This document shows positions 9,796 to 19,852 of a stretch of 64,000 nt of DNA, in pieces. Within the stretch, counting starts at the first letter, position 1; each line of letters begins with the position of its first letter. Under the pieces are notes generated by a model. The model was given only the letters and a program-made list of their open reading frames with translations. It had not been told where the DNA came from and did no database searches. The position numbers and the translations under genes are program-made. The stretch is from Calendula officinalis (Eukaryota > Streptophyta > Magnoliopsida > Asterales > Asteraceae): contig OY970830.1 of assembly GCA_963853835.1 (NCBI GenBank), forward strand, positions 33,751,966-33,815,965. The letters are read 5' to 3'.

Positions 9796-11285
9796 TAACA
9801 TCTAACAAAAGAATATTGAGTCAAACATTATACTAAAGTCTAACTTCTTGAATATTTTGTGACCTAATTATCAATACAAGTATCGGTAGTTTATTCTTAG
9901 CATGACCTTTACCACGCGGTTTAACACGTCGCATGCCATTAATTTCAAAAGTACAAATTTATACACGATACTCTTTAACCGATGTATTTGATTTTGTTTT
10001 CGAGTGAGGCTATTATCAATTTAATTTTAATGGTTTCATAATAATGTATATTTTGGTTATATTTGGCAAAATTAGCTGAAATCAGGGTGGTCGCCTAGGG
10101 CCTACGAAATTTTAGGTCCACTTTCAAAAAATCAGCTCATGTATACTTACGTGTAAACTCATTTGAATCAACTTAAGTCCACTGGAATATTGAAAATAGG
10201 CAGACTACGGGGTCCTATCCGGACATTTAACTTAAGGATTGGTTTGAAATTTTTAATTTGGCGGAATTTTTGTACTTAGTTGAAAAAAAAATCACTTCAG
10301 GGGGGGCCATTTTTAAGATATTATCCAAAGCCTAAAAATTAATTAGACCGACCCTGGTTACACTGTTCTAGGGTTATTGTGAACTAACACCATTTAATAC
10401 TAATTATTTTATTCATCACTTCACAAAACAATTAGGATTTAGTCAAGAATATCTCTAGCAATCACCCTCATTTACCATTAATCAGTTTTGAGCCTATTAC
10501 CACCAAACAAAATCTACCATGGAGTATAATACAAACCAACGGAAAGATCATTAATAACCTCTAATTTATTAGTTAAATTAAGCCTTAAAATGAATGACTA
10601 TGTCAAAAGATGATCTTTTTAGCAAAGAGTGAAACTTAAGACATGTTTTGGAAACACTGAACTAAACTGTAGATGGGCCAAAAGTTCAGATTATTAGGCT
10701 AATCGGTATGGGTACCACATGTGGTACCCAATTTCCCCGCCACATCATCGCCATCTCAGCAATCACACCACCACCACACCACATCATTTTTAGGAAATAC
10801 CCACCACACCACACCACACCATTTTATTCCATTAAATTTTAAATAAAATAAAAAAGAAAATACCCATCAACCAATCACAGGCCACCATTTATCAAAAAGC
10901 AATCCCCACACCCCGTGACCTCCCGTGGTCTGCATGTTTTCTCCACCACGCCCACCCCCCATGGTGTTGGGGGGAAATGGTGTTCCACCCATAGCCACGG
11001 CGTTGCCCTTTGCCAAATCACCCCCATTTCCCACGCCGTTGACCCATTCCCTCTAGCCTTAGGAACCAAAGATACAAAAACACAAATAATAAATTACAGT
11101 TTGGGCCCCAAGAAACTCACGAGTGATACAACTTATTCGGCATGTGAAGTTTGGACTTTGGAGATTAATTATGTGATTATGTCCTTCTATGGTAATTTTC
11201 ACAAGTTTTAATCTCTCTCTCATAGAGGTAGAACAAGATCTTCGGATTAGTCGTGTAGCACTTTGAAACAACTTATCAGATTAAA
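9796..11285. other. Spacer without a supported gene
   Basis: No coding potential is recognised. Notable items are a perfect 20-bp palindrome at 10710-10729, CA-rich simple sequence (CACCACACCACACC) at 10740-10830, and a GC-richer stretch to 11060 that yields overlapping ORFs on both strands without any domain. Confidence 0.5.
10710..10729. repeat. Perfect 20-bp palindrome
   Basis: GGGTACCACATGTGGTACCC reads the same on both strands without a spacer. It is followed by a short C-rich segment. No protein-binding role is shown. It may be the relic of a transposon end. Confidence 0.9.
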
Positions 11286-11293
11286 CAAATTAT

Positions 11294-11580
11294 TAGAGGT
11301 GTAACCGAGAGTTCACGAGTTACTCGAGCTCAGCTCGTTAAAAGATCGAGAAACGTTCGAGTTAACCGAGCTCGAGCTGATCTTGAGATTAACTTAGAGC
11401 TCATTTATTAAACAAGCTCGAGTATGCGCCTCGGACAAAAAGCTCATTTGCCTATGAGCCGAGCCCCCGAGTCTGCAAAAACCTTAACAAGCCGATCTCG
11501 AGCTATATACATAATGCTCAAAACAAGTCGAGCTTGAACATAGTCAAGCCCAAACTCGGCTCGGTTCATTTATAGCCCTA
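11294..11580. mobile_element. hAT-type MITE, 287 bp
   Basis: It begins TAGAGGTGTAACCGAG and ends CGGCTCGGTTCATTTATAGCCCTA, the terminal inverted repeat pattern of a common plant hAT family rich in GAGCTCGAGCT. Eight-base flanks CAAATTAT (11286-11293) and AAAATTAT (11581-11588) differ at one position, fitting the 8-bp hAT target duplication. It is non-coding. Confidence 0.88.
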
Positions 11581-12090
11581 AAAATTATATTGGTTTTTCA
11601 TAAGAAATTTATTAATCGGCTCACAAGAGAAAGGCCAACCAAATAAAAATTGAAGGGTCCAAAAAAAGATTAGCAGCCACAAGCCGAAGCACCAAACGAA
11701 AGAAGCATGAAATAACACAGAAATTACACAAATTAAACTAAGGAAACGCGGCCATGGTCGGGTCAGTGATCCGATTATTCGAGCTACATTTCCACGAACC
11801 TCCGTATATTTGTTGGTCAACCATAGGTGCGAGATACGTAAACAAATTATATTGGTTTAAATGGTTAATAGATATTTGTTATAAATATTTTAATGATTAA
11901 CGTACTAAATGTGATTTAGAAATCATATATCACATAAATAATAATCCATTTTTAATAAATAAAAAAAATAAGTATTTGAATACGTTTTTAACGACTTACG
12001 AATTTTTTGACATTTTCGATTTGACTGAACATTGAAAAATTGAACGTTTTTCTTTTTGACTTTTTAAGTAAATATGTCAAAATTGTCATA
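11581..12090. other. AT-rich spacer
   Basis: I see no gene, RNA or clear repeat here. The minus-strand ORF at 11578-11820 overlaps the hAT end and has no recognisable domain. Confidence 0.45.
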
Positions 12091-12402
12091 CTTCCTCCGA
12101 TTCAAAATAAGTGATACACTTTGAGTTTCACGATTTTTGAGGCAAAATATTATAATGAGGGATAAATTAGATTAATTGGATGGTTAGTGGGGAATGAGTC
12201 CCACAATTTTTGAATAAAGTAAGGTTAATGATGTTTAAAAGTAGAAAGTAAGGGTATAAGAGTCATTTCACTTTATAAAGTAGGTAGTTAGTGGGTGTGG
12301 AGCCCACTACATTTTACCAAATAAGATAAAAATTTAAAGTGTATCACTTATTTTGAATCACCCAAATATGAAAAGTGTATCACTTATTTTGAATCGAGGA
12401 AG
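12091..12402. mobile_element. MITE (CTTCCTCCGATTC family)
   Basis: The ends are CTTCCTCCGATTCAAAATAA and the inverted TTTTGAATCGAGGAAG, with TA on both sides (12089-12090, 12403-12404). The right terminal repeat is present twice in tandem (GTGTATCACTTATTTTGAATC at about 12338 and 12374), a small internal duplication. Confidence 0.87.
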
Positions 12403-12631
12403 TATATCATTTAGAGCGTATGATGTAGTGCCACTTGGCACAAAATCATTTGCTACCATAGAGTGTTTAAAAAAAACATAAGACGCGGCGCAGCGGCACA
12501 ATCAAACCTTAAGGTATGATGAATCTTCATGTTTTTTAAGGCATGACTTAAAACGGCTATTTTTTTTATATAAGTAATAATTGTATATAGTATACAATTA
12601 TACATAAAAAATATAGAAAAGCACATAATTA

Positions 12632-12901
12632 AAAATGGTAAAGGAGTGTACCACTGACACTGGCCACATATTGTGACCGGACACCCGACCCAGCAACAGG
12701 TGCATTCCCCGGCAAATCACCTAACAATGATATCCACACCTCTGCCTGAGCTCGATATACGAGACCCAGCATTTTCAGCACAGAGGGGGACCCACGTTTC
12801 AACGGAGGCTGGTGGCCACAAGGGGGGTTTCACGGGGTTTGAACCCGGGACCTCCCACATAGGAGGCCCAAGTCTTACCAACCGCGCCCACCCTTGTGGT
12901 T
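12632..12901 (-). mobile_element. tRNA-derived SINE, full length
   Basis: On the minus strand the 5' end has a tRNA-like head: GGGCGCGGTTGG as an A-box-like block and GGTTCAAACC as B box, separated as in a tRNA. A unique body follows, and the 3' end is T-rich (ACCATTTTT). A perfect 16-bp duplication, GAAAAGCACATAATTA, flanks it at 12616-12631 and 12902-12917, the size expected for LINE-mediated insertion. It would be transcribed by RNA polymerase III. The ORF at 12673-12903 is inside it and is not a gene. Confidence 0.92.
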
Positions 12902-13342
12902 GAAAAGCACATAATTATGAATTTATAACATAATTCATCAATTTTTTATTTCATTTCAACATATTTAACAATTCTTATAACTAAATACCTATGCATATTT
13001 CACTTATATGACTCAATACCTTTAATACACCTAAAAACACAGTTTATTACAGGTAAATGTGAGCCAAATTGGACCTGAACATACGCCGAGACTTATGGTG
13101 AAGCTATAAGTCTTTGTGAGACATGGCGAATCCAAGATGAGCTTTTTAGAACTATGACAGCGACACATTAGCTTTTTATTAAGGGAGGTGATCCTTGTAG
13201 AGCTACTTTTTTCAATGTAGAGCAATCTTAAGTGAAAAGACAAATATATCCCTCTCCTCCTTTAATCATTTCCTATTTTATTTTCAATTTCTATTTTCTC
13301 TTGTTCATCTTCACAGACGTCTTTTTTCTTCTTCATCCTTTA

Positions 13343-13784
13343 CACTGTGTTCCAGACATTTTAAGTGAAAGAAAAGAGAGGAAGAGAGGAGAAGTAAAGA
13401 GAAAAGAAGATATTATAAGAGAAAAATATTTTTAGTTTTTGTGTTCCCGGATCGGAAAGAAAAGAACAGAAAATTATCGTTTTTTGTGTTCCTGAGTTGG
13501 AGAGAAGGGAAAATAGTTTATACATTTACAATTTTATCCTTAAAATATAAACCAATTAGGTAATGTTAAGGGTACTTTGGTAATTGCAAATATTTTCAAC
13601 TAATTAAATCTTCTCTTCTCTCCAAATCTTCCCACTTTTGGGAGGAAGATTAGGAGAGAAAAAATGCTCCAAATTTTCCTTTCTCTTCTCTTCTTTTATA
13701 AAAAAGACTCCGGAACATGATACAATTTTTATTTACTTTCATTTCTTTTCTCTTCTCTCGAAATTATAACTCGGGAACACAGTG
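13343..13784. mobile_element. PIF/Harbinger-like MITE
   Basis: It starts CACTGTGTTCC and ends GGAACACAGTG, with the 3-bp duplication TTA on both sides (13340-13342, 13785-13787), as expected for PIF/Harbinger. Purine-rich subterminal regions on the left mirror pyrimidine-rich ones on the right. It has no coding capacity. Confidence 0.75.
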
Positions 13785-14001
13785 TTATTCTATCCTATCT
13801 TCTTTCACAAACAACGAATATGATAGAAGACTACAATAGTAATAGCTAATTTATACTTTGTAGTAAATCACCACCACCGATGAACCTGACGTCTCCACCA
13901 CTGACGAACCAAACCTCTCTACCACCGAGCTAGGAACCAGACCCTCCATCACTATCACCGGTGACCTTGACCGCCCGCTGAAAGCCCTAAATCGCAGCAG
14001 C

Positions 14002-14955
14002 TAGGGCTGGCAAAATCAAACCCGACCTGTCAACCCGACCCATTTAAAACCTGAAATTAGTGGGTTGGGTCATAACTTTCAACCCGTGGGTCGTAAACGG
14101 GTCAACCCGTTTACAACCCGTCATAAAACTAGTCGGGTTGGGTTCAAATTTCCAACCCATTTATGACCCGTCAACACGTTTAAATATTTTATATATCTTA
14201 AATGCATAATATAATACAATATATTACTATATATTTATTTATTTTAAATACATAATATAATACTCCATCCGTCCCTAAATAAAGTTCACATTTCCCCTTC
14301 AAGTTTTGTCCCTAAATAAAGTTCCCATTTCTCAAACATAAGGGTCCACTTAATATAATAATATTATTACAAATACTTTCACCACTAACTATCTCTTAAA
14401 ACACTTTCTCTCTCCAATCAAACCTTATATTTTAATCAAAAATAATACCAAATACCCCACCATTAACTATCTCCTAAAATGTTGTGCCCAACCCAAATGA
14501 GAACTTTATTTAGGGACGGAGGGAGTATATGTTATAATTTAAAATCTGGCATATACATAATATGAGTCGCATATTTATCTTATTGGAAAATAAACAGCTT
14601 AAATAGCCTAAATCTCTTATAAGATATTTATGTTATACTACTATTTGAATATTTAATATTTTTAAAGTGTAGCTTTTCACTGAACAATAGGCTTAAAAAA
14701 AATTTGTTTATATTTTGCAACTAATCAACTTATTTTGGTATTAAAATCTTTAATTATGTGTATTTTTCCTATTTTTTTTATAAATTGATGTTTTATTGGG
14801 TCAACCCGTTTATGACCCAACCCGTTTAATAAATAGGTTGGGTTGAAGATCTCAACCCGTTTAGATAAAAAGGTTGGGTTGGGTTGGGATTTTTAACCCG
14901 CGAACCCAAACGGGTCAACCCGTTTATGACCCAACCCGCATTATTGCCACCCCTA
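14002..14955. mobile_element. hAT-type MITE with nested Stowaway-like MITE
   Basis: The ends are TAGGGCTGGCAAAATC and the inverted ATTATTGCCACCCCTA, flanked by the perfect 8-bp duplication GCAGCAGC (13994-14001 and 14956-14963). Both sides carry repeated AACCCGTTTATGACCC/GGGTCAACCCGTTT motifs typical of this plant hAT group. A Stowaway-like copy at 14263-14525 interrupts it. Confidence 0.92.
14263..14525. mobile_element. Stowaway-like MITE, 263 bp
   Basis: The ends are CTCCATCCGTCCCTAAATAA and the inverted TTTAGGGACGGAGGGAG, with TA flanks (14261-14262, 14526-14527). It shares the internal TCTCTCTCCAATCAAACCTT and TATATTTTAATCAAAA blocks with the copies at 8093, 24397 and 63281. Confidence 0.9.
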
Positions 14956-15541
14956 GCAGCAGCAATCGCCGGCTGAAATCCCTCCTCCTTCGGTCGTCGT
15001 TGTCTTCTCCGGCGGCATACATGGTCTGTAGATCTGAAAATCAATCACCATTTCTCACTTGCGGATTTACGGTCATCGGGGCTGCCGGAATTGGGGTAAT
15101 TCTGGTGGTTTCATGGAATTCTGGTGATTATGTAGACCAAAATTTTGATTCAATCAATATATCAATCACCATTTCTCCATGATTTTTCCTAAATTATAGC
15201 CCTAAATTTTTCTTCTGTAACCCCTAATTCCCACCATTGCTCCATGATTTTGACTGTATAGGTTAATTATGGTTGTGCCAAAATGGAATTCGTTCGGAAA
15301 TAAGGGGCTGCCGGAATTAGCGTGGTTGGTGGATTTGTGAAGAAGGGATTGACGGGTGAACTTTTGCAGGAGGGGGTGGTGTTGATGATGATTGTGGGGA
15401 AGAAGGTAGAAAGTACAATTTTTAAGGTATAGGATACAAGTAGGTTGGGGAAAAAGAGGAGGATATAGTTGTCTTTTACATAAAATTGCTCTATACTAAC
15501 TAAAAAATGCACTGTAAATATCACATCCCACCTTTTATTAA

Positions 15542-16660
15542 GTACCACTAATAGTCATTAATACTTCATTACGGATCACACATGCCATTATTCATATTTT
15601 TTTAATTGAAAATAGAAAGAAATATTTCACTCACTAATCTCTCGCTGGGATCCGTGATGCTCACCACGAAAACCCCTACCAAGCCCCAACATAGAGTGGA
15701 TGGTATGGTGACCACGAGCACCATTTGGACTTTTCGGTTTCGATTTGGTTTCGATTCGATTTTTCGGTTTTTATGCTCGCCGCTAATTTTAAGTACTTAA
15801 ACCTTTTAAGACTTTAAGCTATTGGATGTTATATAAAATTCTAATATACTTTAAGATATTAATTATAGTTTTGATATTTTTAAGGGACGGAAATATTTAT
15901 AGGCACGTGAGTGGGCCGGACCAGTTCGTACCTCTGGGACCTGACCCACCGAGCCCTGTGCTTTATATTGACCCATATATCGTAAAAAGTATTACTCACT
16001 TCGTATCTCGATTATTATTTCAGGGGTATGTAAATGTAACTATGCAAGTATATGTCAATTCACAATATATATAAGAACTGAGAAAACTAATCGACATGTA
16101 AAATTCACTATAAATTTTTATGGGTATTATTTGATATTCATATCCATAACCAAATATTAATCATCAGTATCACATTAATATCATATTGGTTTTTTCTCTC
16201 CAAACAAAACATATGATCAAACACCCGTAGTAATTGCCAAACCTACACAAATTTGTCATCAAAATATCAGGTACAACACCTTATGTATAATACAACACAC
16301 ACCCTTGTCACAAGAAGTTGGTTGTCTTAGCGACCAAAGCCACACGAGAAATGTAAGGGGGCTCGTGTTGGCTTTGGTCGCCCCATTATGTCCAGTCCAA
16401 AACCCAAAGGTTGACTCTGCTTGGGTAATCGGTTTTTAAAAGTGTATAAAACATTGCATAATGCATAATATCGTGAGCCACCAAGTTGACAAAAAAACTT
16501 GTGACAATTTTTTGTAGTTTAGGAATGAGATCAAAAAATTATCACAAGCTAAATGAATCCAATTATATCACTGTATTATGGACCACCAATGCCGCAGTGT
16601 TATCCACTTTTTCATTGGATCCTTCAATAAAATAAGAAAATACAGTCAATTTACAAGGCT
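15542..16660. other. Spacer upstream of the aspartyl protease
   Basis: No gene is supported. It contains a stretch of TTTCGGTTTCGATTTGGTTT type near 15730-15775 (often a transposon relic in plants) and a 52-bp hairpin at 16330-16381. The last few hundred bases must include promoter sequence for the gene at 16725. Confidence 0.5.
16330..16381. repeat. Hairpin with 19-20-bp arms
   Basis: GCGACCAAAGCCACACGAG is followed after 13 nt by CTCGTGTTGGCTTTGGTCGC, complementary except for one extra base. A very stable stem-loop would form in RNA or single-stranded DNA. GCGACCAAA/TTTGGTCGC arms are common in plant CACTA-like MITEs, so a transposon end is the simplest reading. Confidence 0.8.
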
Positions 16661-16670
16661 AATGGTATCA

Positions 16671-16679
16671 ATTATATAG
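16671..16679 (+). promoter_or_regulatory. Putative TATA box of the aspartyl protease gene
   Basis: TTATATAGA lies about 45-50 bp upstream of the ATG at 16725, so transcription would begin only about 20-30 bp before the start codon. It is the only TATA-like element close to the gene. No transcript data support it. Confidence 0.4.
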
Positions 16680-16724
16680 AGTAGAGATAGAGAATGCGCT
16701 ATTTCATTAAATCCATCTAGACTA

Positions 16725-18032
16725 ATGGAATCGACTATTTTTGCTTTCTTCTTCCTTGCTTTTCTCTCCATTGCAAGAGCCTTTGATCCTTGTCCATCTT
16801 TGAAACCGAAAACGTACGGCTCAGATCTTTCCATCATCCATATTTATGGAAAATGTTCACCATTCGACTCACCAGAACCAACTTCTTCATGGGCCACCAC
16901 GGTCCTCAACATGGCCTCCAAAGACCCACAACGGCTAACATACTTGTTGAGCTCCCTTACCACAAAGCCCATATCTTCGGTGCCAATTGCACCAGGTCAA
17001 GTCATAAATACCGGTAATTATGTGAAAGTTGGCCAACCCGGTCAACTCATGTTCATGGTGTTGGACATTAGTGCAGACACTGCATGGCTTCCATGCAGTG
17101 GCTGTTCGTCCACTATGTTTTCTCAAAATACATCGGGCAGTTATCAGCCACTGGATTGTGCCACTTCTGAGTGTGTGCAAGCCCGTGGGCTTTCATGCCC
17201 AACGAATGGGCCCACTATTGGTAATTGCTTGTTTAATCAATCATACGGTGGGGATTCCTCATTTTTGGCTACATTATATCGTGATTCTTTTCAACTAGCC
17301 AATGACACAATCCCTAGCTATGTTTTCGGGTGCATTCACGATGTTTCAGGTAGTTCAATCCCTCCTCAAGGGTTGTTGGGATTGGGCCGTGGATCCTTTT
17401 CACTACTTTCTCAATCCGGGTCATTTTACTCGGGTGTTTTCTCATATTGTTTGCCTAGTTTTAGATCCTACTATTTCTCGGGCTCACTTAGGCTCGGCCC
17501 AAATGGCCAACCCAAAACTATCAAATACACACCACTTCTAAGAAACCCACACCGACCTTCATTATACTACGTGAACCTCACCGGTATAAGTGTGGGCCGA
17601 GTCAAAGTGCCCATATCTCCCGAGCTACTAGAGTTCAACCCTAACACGGGTGGAGGAACCATAATCGATTCGGGCACGGTTATAACCCGATTTGTGCCTA
17701 GTGCATACAATGCAATCAAGGAGGCTTTTAAGAACCAAACACAAGGGCCATTTTCTTCATTAGGGGCATTTGACACGTGTTTTTCGGTTACACATGAAGA
17801 TGTAGCCCCCAAGATGACACTACATTTTTCAGGATTGGACATTGTTTTACCTATGGAGAACACACTTATACATAGTAGTGCTGGGACACTTGCTTGCTTA
17901 GCAATGGCATCTGCCCCCAATAATGTGAACTCGGTGTTAAATGTCATAGCGAATTTGCAACAACAAAATCGAAGGATTTTGTTTGATATCACCAACTCTC
18001 GTGTTGGAATTGCTCGTGAAATTTGCAACTAG
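16725..18032 (+). CDS. AED3: Aspartyl protease family A1, AED3-like, secreted
   Basis: A single-exon 435-residue protein. It starts with a signal peptide (MESTIFAFFFLAFLSIARAF), then a short prosegment, an N-terminal lobe and a C-terminal lobe. The second catalytic motif is intact (IIDSGTVITRF, Asp315). The first reads VLDISADTAW (Asp114), where this nepenthesin-like subfamily usually has DTS or DTG, so Thr is replaced by Ile. Cys-rich stretches (PCSGC, SECVQARGLSC, NCLFNQSYGGDSSF, YCLPSFRSYYFSGSL) and the C-terminal GIAREICN match the AED3 group of apoplastic proteases linked to defence and wall processes. Several N-glycosylation sites are visible (NQS, NDT, NLT, NQT). Length and lack of introns are normal for the group. 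A polyadenylation-like AATAAA occurs near 18111. Loss of catalysis is possible but not shown. Confidence 0.93.
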   Translation: MESTIFAFFFLAFLSIARAFDPCPSLKPKTYGSDLSIIHIYGKCSPFDSPEPTSSWATTVLNMASKDPQRLTYLLSSLTTKPISSVPIAPGQVINTGNYVKVGQPGQLMFMVLDISADTAWLPCSGCSSTMFSQNTSGSYQPLDCATSECVQARGLSCPTNGPTIGNCLFNQSYGGDSSFLATLYRDSFQLANDTIPSYVFGCIHDVSGSSIPPQGLLGLGRGSFSLLSQSGSFYSGVFSYCLPSFRSYYFSGSLRLGPNGQPKTIKYTPLLRNPHRPSLYYVNLTGISVGRVKVPISPELLEFNPNTGGGTIIDSGTVITRFVPSAYNAIKEAFKNQTQGPFSSLGAFDTCFSVTHEDVAPKMTLHFSGLDIVLPMENTLIHSSAGTLACLAMASAPNNVNSVLNVIANLQQQNRRILFDITNSRVGIAREICN

Positions 18033-18583
18033 AACCGTTATTAGCCTCTTGTTTTTCGAGTTATAAAAAGAAATCAATTCCAAGCTGTATTCAAGTAAGA
18101 AATTTGAAAAAATAAAAAAGTTCTGTTTGTGATATTGCTCTTTTTAGAGATTTAAGGTTTTTAAAAAAATATTCATGTCTACTTGGTAAAATTAATTTGA
18201 ACGGTTTCAAAATTAGCACTATATTAGCAAAATTAATATATTATGTTAATTGTTAACGATTTTGATTAATTTTTCCTAAAATTTATGTATTTATTAGTAA
18301 GATCCTACCTAAGACTGTCTTCTAATGCAATCGAAATACATATATTTTCTTCTCGTTCGTAAATTCATTCTTTTTATCTTATAAGACCAATTAGAAAAGT
18401 CAGTAATCCGAAAAAAGATCATTTACAAAAGTTTAGCCGATTTGGTTATGATGAATCTGAATAGCCAGTTACTACTTCTATTATGCAAGAGAACAATCAG
18501 AGTCAAATTCGGAAGTCGTTCAATAACTATTCACATTATTTGGCCTAAATAATTACATGAATAGATGAAAAGCAAGAACAATT
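18033..18583. other. 3' flank of the protease gene
   Basis: AT-rich, with AATAAA at about 18111 as a likely poly(A) signal. No further gene is seen before the tRNA. Confidence 0.45.
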
Positions 18584-18665
18584 GTCGCTTTGGCCGAGTG
18601 GTTAAGGCGTGTGCCTGCTAAGTACATGGGGTTTCCCCGCGAGAGTTCGAATCTCTCAGGCGACG
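18584..18665 (+). tRNA. tRNA-Ser(GCT): tRNA-Ser (anticodon GCT)
   Basis: A complete class II tRNA. The 7-bp acceptor stem pairs GTCGCTT with AGGCGAC, and the D arm is TGGCCGAGTGGTTAAGGC. The anticodon stem TGTGC/GTACA holds the loop CTGCTAA with GCT at positions 34-36. A long variable arm (TGGGGTTTCCCCG) and the T arm GAGAGTTCGAATCTCTC follow. Internal A and B boxes are perfect, no intron is present, and T-runs follow from about 18668 as the Pol III terminator. It decodes AGC/AGU serine codons. Confidence 0.97.
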
Positions 18666-18786
18666 GATTTTTAATTTTATATTTGTGCATACCACAATTA
18701 GAAGTGTATTTCTTGTTTAAAGAAAAGTCAGTTATTTGATTTTAAATTTGAATCTTAAATTGGTTATAACAACTTTAAATTACACA

Positions 18787-19508
18787 TCTTACTACTTACT
18801 AATGCATTTAGGACTACTAATTTAAAGAAGTTTAAGGAGCTCCTTAATTTTAAGTTTAAGGAGTTTTCCACTTTTAAAAATTTTTTCAACTAAAAGAAAA
18901 TAAAAATGTGTTGCTTACAGGATTCGAACACAAGACCTCTTGTAAGTACTGACCGTGTGTTAACCAATTGCCCTAAATGACACTTTATTTTATCCCAAAA
19001 ACAATTCTACATAACAATGCAAACCCTCGAAGTACAAAACTATTATATCCGATACAATTTAATTTTTCGGAAACGTCTTGACTATTCAACACTTATTCAA
19101 TACTAATTTTTCGGAAACGTCTTACCACCCATTTAATTTACTAAAATAAACTTTACATTACAAAACTCTACATTAATTTACTTCCTAAATTGATGATTTT
19201 GTTCATCTTTCAACATACGCACATCTACAAAACGTCTTACTTGGATTCTGCAACGCCTCCACCACAATCGTAAAATAAACACGATGCTACAAATCAGGCG
19301 ACGTTTACCCGCCTGCGACTTCCAGCGATATACTACCCATGACATATGCTCCGGTGTTATGGTAAGACGTCCGTTTAAAAGCGTATATATATTAAGTATC
19401 GATTCAACCAGCAGCCACTATCACTACCGTCGTCACCACCCACTACTTGGTCGCCGTCTAATTTAGTCACAGGGTACCCGCCGCCGCATTGCGCGGGTAC
19501 CCTGCTAG
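18787..19508 (+). mobile_element. Non-autonomous Helitron, 722 bp
   Basis: The 5' end is A|TCTTACTACTTACTAATGCA. The 3' end has a GC-rich hairpin (GTACCCGCCGCCGCATTGCG, then CGGGTACC) followed by CTGCTAG|T, so it shows TC...CTAG termini between A and T without target duplication. A second member on the minus strand (62568-62993) shares the 5' end, the palindrome TTAAGGAGCTCCTTAA (18832-18847 here) and the tRNA-like segment. That segment reads on the minus strand at about 18976-18918, with box B GTTCGAATCC. No Rep/helicase is encoded. Confidence 0.87.
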
Positions 19509-19846
19509 TTCAACATAAAGTATTTATGAAAAAAATTTTGATCTCCTAAAGGTTTGTCATGTGCTGATACTTTTTGGCTTTCAGTTGGTTTTCAATAATG
19601 TATATCCTGAATTTATACTTTGCAAAGCAATTCAAAGGGTATCTACTTCCATATACTATATGTATACGATTGTATTCAAAATATTCTTGTGGTTAGGCAT
19701 TAGTAATCAGATCTGAACTTGTCCTGTATTGGTACTGTACAAGGACTCGATGCTGGTTTTAGGACCAAGAAAAACTCAATATCACCAATTTGGTATCAGA
19801 CTGGATCCTAACCGGTGTAGAGATAAGGTACCGAATCAATTAAGGG
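19509..19846. other. Spacer between Helitron and solo LTR
   Basis: No gene is seen. The end (about 19725-19846) contains repeated GGTACC/TTGGTATC-type fragments that continue beyond the LTR at 20963, consistent with one older sequence split by the LTR insertion. Confidence 0.45.
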
Positions 19847-19852
19847 ACCCGG

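Larger units (their letters stand above)
13183..15532. mobile_element. MULE-like non-autonomous element hosting three nested MITEs
   Basis: Identical 9-bp flanks TTTTATTAA (13174-13182 and 15533-15541) mark a Mutator-type insertion. The ends form a diverged long terminal inverted repeat: GGGAGGTGATCCTTGTAGAG with GAGCAATCTTAAGTGAAAAG, against the complement of CAATTTTATGTAAAAG...CACATCCCACC. The same end type occurs at 21506-22400. Inside are a Harbinger-like MITE (13343-13784) and a hAT MITE (14002-14955) that itself holds a Stowaway-like MITE (14263-14525). The non-nested core at 13870-13990 and 14957-15130 is GC-richer and could be a captured gene fragment, but I recognise no domain. Confidence 0.82.

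Noticed and set aside
12673..12903. ORF of 76 codons.
   Set aside because: It lies within a SINE delimited by 16-bp target duplications.
18906..18985. A second tRNA gene near tRNA-Ser.
   Set aside because: It has box-like sequences only, no cloverleaf, and is part of a Helitron.
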